DNA of 64,000 nt from Chlorokybus atmophyticus. Its lineage: Eukaryota; Streptophyta; Chlorokybophyceae; Chlorokybales; Chlorokybaceae. The stretch is taken from positions 469,823 to 533,822 of the forward strand of contig RHPI01000638.1 of assembly GCA_009103225.1 (NCBI GenBank). The letters are read 5' to 3'. Under the pieces are notes generated by a model. The model was not told the origin of the DNA. It worked only from the letters and a program-made list of their open reading frames with translations, and did no database searches. Position 1 is the stretch's first letter, and each line of letters starts with the position of its first letter. A program made the translations under genes and the position numbers. This document shows, piece after piece, positions 12,901 to 23,330 of this stretch.

Positions 12901-13704
12901 CATTCACAATGCGGGCGTAGCATTGCGCAAGACTTGCCTTGAGTGTGGTATCGGATGAGCCTGAGACGAGCGCGCTACCATCATCACCCAAGAGGGCCAC
13001 ATCGTTAACCTGCATAGAACAAAGTACGCGGGGTTGTTGACTAAGATACTATCAATAACGTTGCCTATCACACCATGCGTCAACACCTCAAGACAGTGGA
13101 ATGAAATTAGCCCGCAGTGTGGTGTTGGTGATGATATATTGCCAAAGCTTTTGATGCCAATGTGGCACAACGTGCCCTTAATGTCATGAAGAGCGGATGT
13201 GCCACACAGCAAGACGATTGGTTATGGGCGCATAATGACACCATGCAAGGCAAAACGCATGTACGGTGTGCACCAATGCAACTGCACGTTGGTTATGTCT
13301 GCATTTCATGTACAATTATGTTATCTGTGTCAAACGCAAGTACATGCGCTGCAATCCTCCCTTGCTGTTGGACTTGCAACATAGTACCAATGCAACGCTG
13401 AGTTGAAGAAGTGGATACTGCTAACAATGCAGTATAGACTGTATACCCAATCAGTGTGTGATTGTAGGGTTGAGGTGCAGGAGGGTGAGGGGCCGGCAAG
13501 GTCCCAGCGCTTGATGGTGGCGTCGCGGGAGGCCGACAGCAGAGAGGCGCCCCCATCCGCGACCACCACGGCGTTGACCCCAGCCCTGTGCCCGCCCTGC
13601 CCCCTTGCGTCCCCCAGCACGTACGACACCCTCTTCTCCTTGCCCCGCCTGGCTGTGGCCGCGGCGTTGGAGGCGGAGGCGGCAGCTCCTCCTCCGATCT
13701 GCAT
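9934..13704 (-). CDS. WDR48: WDR48/UAF1-like WD40 protein, deubiquitinase cofactor
   Basis: Thirteen exons join in phase to about 725 aa: 13704-13447, 13009-12938, 12701-12618, 12553-12231, 12138-12103, 11933-11546, 11477-11382, 11298-11233, 11149-11111, 11020-10590, 10509-10416, 10340-10149 and 10032-9934. In animals WDR48 binds and activates the deubiquitinases USP1, USP12 and USP46. WD40 blades are visible, with near-diagnostic stretches [35 protein letters not shown] and [16 protein letters not shown]. The helical and SUMO-like C-terminus is also recognisable ([18 protein letters not shown], then [20 protein letters not shown]), so this is the WDR48 family and not a generic WD protein. 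The intron after exon 2 starts with GC (AAG/gcaagt). The start ATG at 13704 is chosen as the only in-frame Met ahead of the first blade. The gene ends 276 bp from the stop of the convergent kinase gene. Confidence 0.93.
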
Positions 13705-15884
13705 GCCTAGACTAATCCACAATGCAGCCGGCCATTGCTGGCGCTGCTCCCAAGAGGATAGGAGGGACGCTCTCAGGGACGGCAGCCAGCGCCTGGGGCG
13801 GCCTGACCCCCTCCTGGACCAGGCGGGCGGCGTCGTCGTCGACCAACCAGCACTTGCTCACAGCGACCAGCTGCGGCCTGCTTGCATGTGCGTGCGAGCC
13901 CAAGGACTGCGGACAGGGGGGAGCTCAAGCGTACGCTGGCGAGGCGCCGTCGGCGGCGGGGGGGCGGACAGCGTCGTCGTTGTCGTTGCGGTGGTGGAGC
14001 ATCTAGCTGCTAACAATACTGCCAAAAAGAGTGAGGGGTTAGGTCGCATGAAGGGTCCCTTCTGCTTGTGGATGGATAGGGTGGATCGTCAATTCCTGTA
14101 GGACCTGGCAGCGCGTCGACGACTGCCAGTCGACTGCTGGCCTAACAGTGGCAACATGGGCCTTGTTGCATCACTAACCCATGCACGGTGCATTGCACAC
14201 ACAATAATGTGTGCACTGGTCATGATCCTGTATTCTAGGGGGAGGTGTCCTTTGCACCCAGGTTGTGTAGCAGCAAGCCTGCTTTTTGGCAGCTCAAACG
14301 CCGCTTGATGGGCTAATTTAACTACTACTCTGTCAGCTGCTTTTTAGGTTAACTTTATGAATTACATTGTTTGTACAAAGTGAAACTATCATGAATCAAC
14401 GTGCATTACGCTATTACGTGCAAATGTCACATGCTAATGTTACATGAGTTATCAACAAGGATGTGAAATCATCATAGTATATTTTATAGTATACTTTAAA
14501 CAATTATTGATTATCATTTGATAGTGGACAATGCTTATTATCATAAGCAGCAGCCAATGTCACCGCACACGAGCATTATAGCAAGCACGCAAGAACAAAC
14601 CACTGTTGCATGCAGTAACATACGGAGCTTATATTACATAGTACAACTTTTATGTCAAGGTGATAAAACTACCAAATAACAGAAGACCTCTTATAATCGA
14701 TGAAGGACGAACTTACACGTTGGTAATGATTTTAGTACAAAAATAGGCTCTCGTACATTATGCAACATGTGCAATTCACTCATTTCGCCACTTATAATAA
14801 TGACGCATCATATATATATTGAGTATCTGAAGTGTATCCAATAAACTTGTAATGTTACAATTACACTTACCGTCATAGCTCAACCAGTTGAAATGTACTT
14901 TTTAAATGCATACCGTAAGTTTGTGCGCGCGCGGAGGGGGGGAGGGGGGAAGGAAGTATTCTATATAATTAATACACATGCAATACGCATTATGGATAGC
15001 AAACGTGTGTTACTTGATACACGTGTGCTTTCATAATGCGTATTTCTGTAGCAACTACGCACGGTTGACACATACTTTATCAAACTCTCCTACTCATTAA
15101 AGCCGTTCAAGAAAAATTCACAATTGTGGTATTTTGTAATCCAAGACAGCAATAACTAAAACTTCATGGGGAAAACCTTGCAAATAAAAACACTTGATTC
15201 ATATACTCAAATCATAATTTATACGTTATGCACCATAGGGGGCCTTTGCCTTATCATGATAAAGGCTCATGTGATTTGTTGGTGTGCATCCTTCAAATTC
15301 CTACTTGCTCATTATACCCACCGTGTGACATAGAAATCATCTCACCTCATTTACAATGCATTCGTGTATGCCCTGATAGTTCTCATGCACACAAACTTCA
15401 CAATGTGATACACAACCTCTATCCCCCGCCCAAGTTGTGTTCACTTCTTAGCATGATGTTGCTACCTTTTATGAAACACAACCTTGACAGATATGCTTGC
15501 CGGCCCCTAGCCTCAGCTCCATCAATGCGGAACCACTAAATATGGGCAGCTGTGCTACGAGATAACACAGTGAAGTTTGCAATGGCTTACGCACATGATA
15601 ATGCTTACATATGCAATGCTAGTGCAAGACAGATCTTGGCATTGTAGTGCACAACAAAGGGAGAAACGCCACCCACATGTCATACAAATCTTAATATGCT
15701 ATCCCCTGCTACAGCCATGCAGCGCTGGACTAGGCAAAAGGGCAATCATTGGTTTGGCAATTAACATTGTTCTAAGATAGCAGCAACATAGTAATTAGCA
15801 CTAGCGGCGACAAAACTTCTCTAGGCACCTTCCCTCGCTGATGTGGCGACAAGAGCGCGACAACAGAACAGGGTATTTGCTGTC
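13705..15884. other. Gene-free, AT-rich island
   Basis: From about 14,250 the sequence is visibly richer in A and T than the flanking genes, with many short TA and AAT words and no convincing exon. The ORF at 15228-15539 has no recognisable motif. A foldback lies at 14982-15044. The first about 400 bases, up to 14.1 kb, should include the WDR48 promoter. Confidence 0.5.
14982..15044. repeat. Imperfect foldback
   Basis: Arms beginning AATACGCATTATG and ending CATAATGCGTATT are reverse complements, and the pairing continues inward with a few mismatches through ACGTGT/ACACGT to a small loop. This could be a MITE-like remnant or a hairpin transcript. Confidence 0.6.
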
Positions 15885-16763
15885 TCAGCTGACAGTAGCA
15901 AGAATGTCCTCAGCCTTCACCATCACATATTGCGCGTCATCATCCAGCGCAACCTGCACAGACCAGCAGTGAGAACCTCAGCATGAACCCCTTTACAGAA
16001 CGCTACTGATGTGCAAAAGATCATGCGGCACAGCCAGAAGATTGAGCATACCTCTGAAGCGTGCAGTTGCGGCACCAGAATCTGCCATTGCACAGACAAC
16101 AGGCAAGGTCAGTACAGCCAACAGATGATGTTCGTCAGACCAGCGGAGTTGACATATGGCAATGCATAAGCACCCGGACAACAGGATATGACGCATCACG
16201 TACGACGTGTGTTTACGGTTGCTTACCTTTGAGCCGGGCTGAAACTCAGTGGTCTTGACGTCTTCGGCAATGGCCACGACCTGCGTCATGCCAACGGCGA
16301 CATCAACAGCCGGCAATGGCGGACTAAGTTGCTGATGGTGTGTCGACAAACGTGCGCGCGTCCCCTCCGTTGAAGCAAACAGCAGTGCAATGCTCTAATG
16401 AGACTAACAAACCAGTCCGTGTATTAGTCATCCTCAAATTGTGGGGAGGGCGAGACGCACACACCAACGCACCTCGCCGAGCATGAAGCGCTGCATCTTG
16501 TTAATGGAGTCGCTGGGTAGAAGGACGCCGCCGGCGGTGGCGGCGGGCTGCTCGTCGATGCGCACCAGCACCCGCTGCGCGTTGGGCTTCACCTGCCCAG
16601 GAGACGCCTTTACCGACGGCGGCACAGCCGCCGTCACGGTCGTCCTCGCGGTGACGCGCGGTCTCCTGGCCACGGCATGATGCATGACAGGCCTGCCGGA
16701 GAAGGAGGCAGAGAACGCCAAGGACACACCCGCCGCCGCCGCCGCCGCCGCCACCGACGCCAT
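15885..16763 (-). CDS. Plastid GroES/Cpn10-type co-chaperonin
   Basis: Four exons (16763-16473, 16280-16227, 16081-16052 and 15953-15885) give 147 aa. GroES proteins cap the Cpn60/GroEL chamber during folding. The N-terminal about 60 residues are Ala, Arg, Ser and Thr-rich with almost no acids, as expected of a chloroplast transit peptide. The mature part carries VKPNAQRVLVRIDE, the mobile-loop-like TAGGVLLPSDS, GEVVAIAEDV, then LVPQLHASE and a C-terminal VMVKAEDILATVS matching the GroES end. There is one GroES domain, so it resembles the about 11-kDa plastid Cpn rather than tandem Cpn20. The loop residues differ somewhat from typical GroES. It is divergent from BBS2 with 238 bp between start codons. 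A GTG further upstream keeps the frame open but the ATG at 16763 is preferred. Confidence 0.87.
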
Positions 16764-17001
16764 TGCCGCAGACTGCCCGCGTGTCGATGTTTCGCGAGTG
16801 ACAGTCGCATTCACGAATCATGCACGGCAGCCTCGGAACCCGAAAACTGCCGGTACCCCGCCGCCCCAACCAGATTCATAAACCTCCGGGTTTGGGATTG
16901 GGATTAGGGTTTGCTCGCACCTTGGCAGGAGTGTAGAGCAGCTGCTCGCCGCGATGGGTAGGTGCTGGAGCTGGTAGCGGGGGGGGGGGAGCGGCGGGTG
17001 T
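16764..17001. promoter_or_regulatory. Putative bidirectional promoter, co-chaperonin / BBS2
   Basis: Only 238 bp separate two divergent start codons. The spacer contains ATTAGGGTTT near 16903-16912, whose reverse complement is the plant telo-box core AAACCCTA known from promoters of growth-related genes, plus a G-rich tract just before the BBS2 ATG. The role is inferred from geometry and that motif only. Confidence 0.45.
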
Positions 17002-20000
17002 ATGGGGACGCTGCGGGGGGGCGCTGCCCCCTCCTTCCAGCTGCACTTGGGCGCAGCCATCGACAGGTGTGTTTGCTTCCCTCGCTGTCGTTGGCTGTGT
17101 TCACGCCCCGTTCCATTGTAACAACCGTTGCATTCGCATGCATTCTGGCTGCAATACAGCACCATGGTGTTTTGGTGCTAGCATTGGCTGCCTTCACCTC
17201 ATATGTCAGCTGCTCACGGCTTAGTGTTGCCCAGTCGCAATTCTCACACAGACCCGCTGCACCGCACAGCCTGCACAGATGACCAGCAGATAGCTCAGTC
17301 TTGCACGCAATGCACCCGCATGTCTTGTCTTTCATCGCACATAATCCTTAGCAGCTGTATGAAACACTTATAAATATAAATCATGAGTCAGCACTGCACA
17401 TAAGGCGCAGTGCTGACTCAAGGTGCTGCTTACTGTGCGTTTGGGCCAATATAGCACCAGCCAGCGGCAATAGTGTGAGCTCGGGTACATGCCTAGCTTG
17501 TGCCGGGCAATCATAATAACTCCACTGCACAACAGCGGCAAGCTGATAACATCTACTTAATGTTGTCAGCAGCTGCCATACAGCTGCTGAGCATCGCAGC
17601 TAATCACAACACGCACGCACGCAGATAGTTACATGGCAATGTGTATGCATTGCCATGTAGCTATCTGCGTCTGGTCGTGCGCTGGCAACCAGTCTCCAAC
17701 TCCAACAAGTGGCACATTCTCTGCAGGGGCTCAGTGTGCGTGGGACTCTTCGATGGCGTGCGCCCGTCCCTGGCGGCGGCGACCACAGGAGGGCGGGTGC
17801 TCGTGCACTCCCCTCACCGCGCCGGCACTGGCACAGATGAAGACGGGGCCACCGGGGGCGCGGCCCTGCCGGACGGGATATCATACCTCAACATGCAGAG
17901 GCCCGTGACAGCTCTCGCGGCCGGCGCAATGACGTCTACCACCACCGACGTAGGAGGCGGGAAGAAGGAGCTGCTTCTTGTTGGGGCCGCACAGGGCCTG
18001 CTCGCGTACGACGTGGTGCGCAACACCGACGCCTTCTACGTGGAGGTCCCCGACGGCGTGCGCGCGCTTGTGCACGGGCGCCCGGAAGGCAGCAAGCGGC
18101 CGCTGGCCATTGCGGGCGGGCGCTGCACCATCGCAGGCTTCGACGGGGGCGGGACCGAGCGCCTGTGGACGGTCACGGGAGACGATGTCACCTGCATGGC
18201 GCTGGCCGATGTGGACGGCAGTGGCTCTGGCGAGGAGCAGCTGCTGGTGGGGTCTGCCGACCGCGACATCCGCGCCTTCCGTGGCGAAGAGGTTGTCGCG
18301 GAGGTCGCCGAGGCCGCCCCAGCCACTGCGCTCTGTGGGATTCGCGGTGTTGGGGCGCCGAGGTGGGCTTACGCGCTGGAAGATGGCGCGGTTGGCCTGT
18401 ATGAGGGCACCAACCGCGCCTGGCGAGTGCGTCGCGGCCGCCACACAGCCGCAGCCATCACCACGTTTGACGCGGACGGGGACGGCGTGCCCGAGGTCAT
18501 TGTGGCATGGACGGGTGGGAGGCTAGAGGCGCGTTCGCAGCGCGATGGCACACTCGTCGCCCACATGGCCGATGACTTTGCGGACGCTGCCGCCCTCCTG
18601 CGTGCGGACTACCGCCTGGAGGGCCGCGAGTCCCTGCTCTGCTGTTCCACCCGAGGGGAGTTGCGTGCATATCCACCCGCTGCTCCGAACCGGGCTGTTG
18701 TTGCTGCCAGTACCTCTGCTGTTGAAGATCGAGAGGCCGCTTTTGCTGAGCTTGCCCAGAGGAAGCAGGTGGGTAGGCATGCATAGTGCTGTCTACTGTT
18801 TGTAAGTGCCTGATGTTAGCACATTGAAACCTTGCATGCCTTCGCTTATATGCTAACCTGTCCAGTCGCCTGGCAGGAGTTGCTATATGAGCTGCAAAGC
18901 TTTGAGAACTCGGCACGCACAGGTGTCCCAGAGGCTCTGGCACCAGTGCAGGCGCAGGTTTGTGTTCTGTTGTGTGGTGTTGTAGTGGTTTCTGATTGAA
19001 CAACATGCGTAGTACGATGTACATCGATGCATTGCTCTGCACCCACATCAGCCATTGCATACTGCAGGTGACTGTAAGCTTATCACGCACGGCCGGCTGC
19101 GAGCTTGTCGTGCAGGCTGGCGGCGCTGGTGCGAGTATTCGAGGCGCTATTGTTACCGCTGAAGGGCTGTTTGAAAAAGGCAACTGCATGTCGTTCCCTC
19201 GCTCGTCAGGTCCAGAGCTGCGCATCCCGCTTAACCCGCCTGCAGACATCTCCGCTGAGCTTCAAATTCAGGTATTGCTGGGGCTATCACTCTCAGTTGT
19301 GCAGTACTGCCAAATGCAAAAAGTGTGCCATAGCCTGCGGGCAGCTGACCGGTTGTGGTGTTGTATAGGTGTTTGTTGGTGCGGACTCGGGGTCTGTGTA
19401 CGAGGTGATGGATCTGCAACTGAAGTTGCCAAAGTTTGCAATGTACAGCCCATTGAAGGTAGGGTGTGTATGTGTGCGTGCAACAGGCTGTGGTCAGCGC
19501 GTATGCTCTGCACTACCAAACCTTTGCAACAATGCCAACACGAAAATATGCATGGCAGGATGGCCAAGCACCGCAGTCCCCTGGTGTGACACTGCTTTGC
19601 CGAGAGCGAGCATCACGTGTGGCTGCGTGGGTAGCAACGGCTTTTGGTGTCCCAGAACCACAGGTAAGTCTCAAAGAATTGTTGTTGCAAGTGTGGACTT
19701 GGATGTTGGTGGTGACACCACCGACAGGCGCAACCAGGAGAGCGTGTGGTGGCATCGTTCATGTCGCTGCGCGACAAGCGGCTCGTCACGGTATCGTCCA
19801 CCCCCGACAGCATTGCCATCCAGACGGCGGACATTGCCCTGGCGGGCGATCTGGTGCAGGACCTTGCGGCGTATGCGGCCCGGGCGGGCTCCACATGGGC
19901 GGCATCATCAGCAATGTCCTCAGCGGTGGAGGTGCGCGCGGAGTTCCCGCAGGTGGCAGCCCACCTGTGCGCGGCAGCATCGCGGGCAGAGGAGGCTCGC

Positions 20001-20360
20001 ATGGGGCGGCTGGCGCAGCAGGCGGAACAGGCGGCGAGGGCGGCGGCACTCAAGTCACTGCTGCTGCGCGCGGAGGATGCGAGGCAGCTTGTGGACGTGC
20101 CGCTCTTGCGCGGGGCGTGCGCGCACGTGGCCGGGCTCCACCGCGACGGCCTCCTCGGCCATGCCAAGGCGGATGTGCTGCACCGAGAGCTCATCGACGC
20201 CCTCAAGGAGCTCAACCAGCTCATCCAGCGGGCGGCGCGCCTGCGCGTGGGCGAGGCGCAAATCAAGATTGTGGCGGCCTGCCGCAATGCCGTGAAAGCC
20301 AACAACCTGCAGGCGTTGGCACGACTGGCGCAGCTCGGGGATGTGGCTTCTGCCAGATGA
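17002..20360 (+). CDS. BBS2: Bardet-Biedl syndrome 2 protein, BBSome subunit
   Basis: Seven exons (17002-17066, 17727-18768, 18877-18957, 19068-19271, 19369-19458, 19559-19663 and 19728-20360) join in phase to 739 aa, close to the about 720 aa of animal BBS2. BBS2 is a beta-propeller subunit of the BBSome, the coat that carries membrane proteins in and out of cilia. Visible family features are exon 1 FQLHLGAAIDR leading into VGLFDG, then LLVGAAQGLLAYDV, ERLWTVTGDDVTCMAL, EEQLLVGSADRDIRAF and LICCS-like LLCCSTRGELRAY, a GAE-type middle and a helical C-terminus (LNQLIQRAARLRVGEAQIKI, ACRNAVKANN). Exon 1 was assigned by aligning these residues with the known N-terminus and by phase. Intron 1 is 660 bp and carries two hairpins. 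The gene implies a ciliated life stage. Confidence 0.93.
17384..17420. repeat. Hairpin in BBS2 intron 1
   Basis: Thirteen-base perfect arms, TGAGTCAGCACTG and CAGTGCTGACTCA, are separated by 11 bases. Confidence 0.8.
17621..17668. repeat. Second hairpin in BBS2 intron 1
   Basis: Twenty-base arms starting GCAGATAGTTACATGG pair with one mismatch around an 8-base loop, lying 59 bp before exon 2. Confidence 0.85.
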
Positions 20361-21214
20361 CCGGCAGTGTACAACAGTTTGTATATACACCACTTACAAC
20401 GCACTATTATGTTGTTCACGTGAAATGTATAGTTGGTATACTGTGAACTATCGAACCGGTGCAGGTCACTGTGTGGCCCTTGCTGTGTTCCCAACATACT
20501 TTGTTGCCGAGTGGCATGCCACTTGCTGTTGGTGCGATGAAGTATTCTGCAACACTTGGAGCGTAGTAATGGACCACCTGATATGCATTGAGTGTACCTC
20601 TGTTTGGCTGGTCGCATTAGCACACATGCTACGTAGGTAGGCAAGTAAGCACGCAGGCCAGTGCCCTCACGCAGGCCTTGCATGTCCGTGTACCAAGCAG
20701 TGATGTGTGAGCACCAGAACACGGCTTGTGTGTACAGCGCTTATCTGTACATGGCTTGTGACACTCGCATAGCATCTGAGCCATCTTATGCGTGATCTGG
20801 CAATGCATTTATCTAATGGCTGTGCATGGTGTACGTAGGGTGAGCCGCACGCTAACATACCAGGCGCGTGTTTGCGAACATGTCTCTGTGACCAGTGACA
20901 CAAGGGTGACAGCAATGGTGCATCTCGAAGCAGCCTCGCTTGATTGACTGATGTCCGGCCACCAGTGCTGGTTGCAGTGGCGCACAATGACAACAGGAAA
21001 CAGAGTGCGCATCCAACATCAATTATGCACTGCAAAGACTTTGGGAACTTCTCAGCACAGCAACATGCACCATGTTCCCGCAGACAAGTGTAGTGCTGGC
21101 GAGGGTATATCTGTATGTACAACGCACACTTAACATCACTGTTTATAACTTATTGCTGCACTCTAATCACCGCATCTGTATGTACATGACAACGCTGGTG
21201 TGCTGTAGCAAGGG
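20361..21214. other. Intergenic, no gene seen
   Basis: This lies between the BBS2 stop and the 3' end of the minus-strand small protein. No conserved frame is present. Confidence 0.5.
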
Positions 21215-21736
21215 TCAGCGCAGCATGCGTGGTCCGCTGGCCTGCTGTGGTCCGTCGCCTATGCGCGGGTGGCGTGCGTTGCGCAGTGCGGCCTTCCACT
21301 CGGCGGATAGGTCTGCGCGGGCCTTGAGCACCTGCTCTGGCGTGCATGCCGCCAGAAGTCCCGGCTTGGCCTTGCGCAGCAGGTGGAGCACCTCCCGCCG
21401 CCTTGCCTCTCTGGACGCCATCTCACTCCTCTCCTCGCTGCTGCTGTCGCCTTCCTGAGAGCGAGGTAGGCGCGTGAGGACGAGGAGGTTGGCCCGCTCG
21501 CGCCACAGCGCCGTCACCTCAGCCAGCGTCGCTGCGCACTCTTCGCCGGCACTGGCCTGAGCAGGAGTAGTAGCTGTCCCCACTACCAGCAGCAGGGATA
21601 GCAATAAGACGACCCAAGCTTGCCGCCCCAAGGCTGCATGCGGCCGCACGCTCGGCGCCATGTCTGTCTTGTCGTCGTCAACCACAACGCTGGCGCATGC
21701 ACGCGCCGACGCCCTCGCCCTTGCCGTCCGCCTCAT
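21215..21736 (-). CDS. Hypothetical protein with signal peptide or N-terminal anchor
   Basis: A single-exon frame of 173 aa from ATG 21736, or 148 aa from the internal ATG at 21661. A basic N-terminus precedes a strongly hydrophobic segment (AWVVLLLSLLLVVGTATT) and then AQASA, a plausible signal-peptidase site. The remaining about 110 residues are charged and helical, rich in Arg, Glu and Leu, with two cysteines (GEECAATL and AACTPEQ). I recognise no family. GC-rich codon use like the neighbouring real genes supports it. With a thylakoid- or ER-type signal it could be secreted or lumenal; that is inference. Confidence 0.55.
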   Translation of the reverse strand: MRRTARARASARACASVVVDDDKTDMAPSVRPHAALGRQAWVVLLLSLLLVVGTATTPAQASAGEECAATLAEVTALWRERANLLVLTRLPRSQEGDSSSEERSEMASREARRREVLHLLRKAKPGLLAACTPEQVLKARADLSAEWKAALRNARHPRIGDGPQQASGPRMLR

Positions 21737-22309
21737 CCACCGCTTGGATCGCCTTAGAATTCATTCATGACGGCATGGACGCTTCCAGGTCGCATTCAAC
21801 CATTTTGCCAAATTAGGCATAGGGGAACTTGGAGCAGACGGCTGGCGGAACTGCACGTGATGACGCGACTGATCACGCCGCTGTCCTCAGTCAACCAATA
21901 GGAATTGGCCACGCACATGCTTGGCGGCAGCAGGTACCTACCCAACCAAAGCAAATACATACAGGTTGCGTTAGATGGCTTCGATGGCTTGAACAGATTG
22001 GGTTGTCGGGGGGGGGCCTTTATACGCACAGCTCTTTGATTTGTTTTGTTATTTACAATGTTAAATGAAAATCCTAATATACCAATCATTACACTTCAGG
22101 AATGTTGATTCGCTGAAGCATCTAAAAAGGAGGCATGAATCTACATAACTATATCAGCGCACATTTGTGCACACGCGCGCGCATATGTGTGTACGTGTAC
22201 GGTGACGAGAAAACCTGCTCGCAAAATCACCCCACATCATAAGCTCGTTTTGCCAATAAAAGGTTCCAATGGGCTTTAGCCCATCATGTAAAGGGGGGGG
22301 GGGGGGGGG
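21737..22309. other. Intergenic leading to assembly gap
   Basis: No gene was seen. The stretch ends in an uninterrupted run of 17 G directly against the N gap. Confidence 0.5.
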
Positions 22310-22760
22310 NNNNNNNNNNNNNNNNNNNNNNNNNNNNNNNNNNNNNNNNNNNNNNNNNNNNNNNNNNNNNNNNNNNNNNNNNNNNNNNNNNNNNNNNNNN
22401 NNNNNNNNNNNNNNNNNNNNNNNNNNNNNNNNNNNNNNNNNNNNNNNNNNNNNNNNNNNNNNNNNNNNNNNNNNNNNNNNNNNNNNNNNNNNNNNNNNNN
22501 NNNNNNNNNNNNNNNNNNNNNNNNNNNNNNNNNNNNNNNNNNNNNNNNNNNNNNNNNNNNNNNNNNNNNNNNNNNNNNNNNNNNNNNNNNNNNNNNNNNN
22601 NNNNNNNNNNNNNNNNNNNNNNNNNNNNNNNNNNNNNNNNNNNNNNNNNNNNNNNNNNNNNNNNNNNNNNNNNNNNNNNNNNNNNNNNNNNNNNNNNNNN
22701 NNNNNNNNNNNNNNNNNNNNNNNNNNNNNNNNNNNNNNNNNNNNNNNNNNNNNNNNNNNN
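22310..22760. other. Assembly gap (N)
   Basis: The gap is 451 unknown bases bounded on both sides by G-rich homopolymer. Any protein frames crossing it are meaningless. Confidence 1.
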
Positions 22761-23089
22761 GGAGGGGGGGGGGATATATACAAGCTTGGCAAGCTTGTAT
22801 GTCACAGACCCTATGCTGCAACCACACCACCACACGCCATACATGTGCATAGCGTGTGGTAGCGTTGTGTACACTCGACACACTCAACGGTTGGGGCGAG
22901 CCGCATCGCAATGGCACATCGCTTCGTCGCAAAATGTTTCCCCTGCCGGCCGATTAAATGTTGGCAACGGCCGTGCACCTGAAGATACTTATGTAGCCTG
23001 TCGTGGTTCAGTCCACTCGTAATCTCGATACAGGGACCCGACTATACCTTCCGTTACTTTAAGGCCCTTCGCGTTACGATTCAGTCTTT

Positions 23090-23330
23090 AACAGTTGATT
23101 ATGCTTAATTAACAGGCACCTGTCAATTACTTATCAAGCCATAACAGGTGACTATACCTAATTAACGGGCACCTGTGAGTTACACACTAGGCCTTAACAG
23201 GTGACTATACATAATTGACAGGCACTTGCGAGTTACACATCACTCTAACTTCATTGACTCAGCCTATGTGACAGGCACCTGCAGAGTACACACCAGTCCA
23301 GCGCAGGCAATTGAGCCTAATTCACAAACA
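23090..23330. repeat. 53-bp degenerate tandem repeat with CAGGTG/CACCTG arms
   Basis: Units begin at 23090, 23143 and 23196 with a constant 53-bp period, followed by one or two decayed copies. The better units contain AACAGGTGACTATAC and GGCACCTG about 20 bases later, so each unit can fold on itself and carries two E-box-like hexamers. Confidence 0.8.

Noticed and set aside
22154-22932. Several long frames spanning the N gap
   Set aside because: They are made of unknown residues over 451 N bases and carry no information.
23090-23330. CRISPR-like array
   Set aside because: The period is 53 bp but there are no distinct spacers; units diverge along their whole length, and the genome is eukaryotic.
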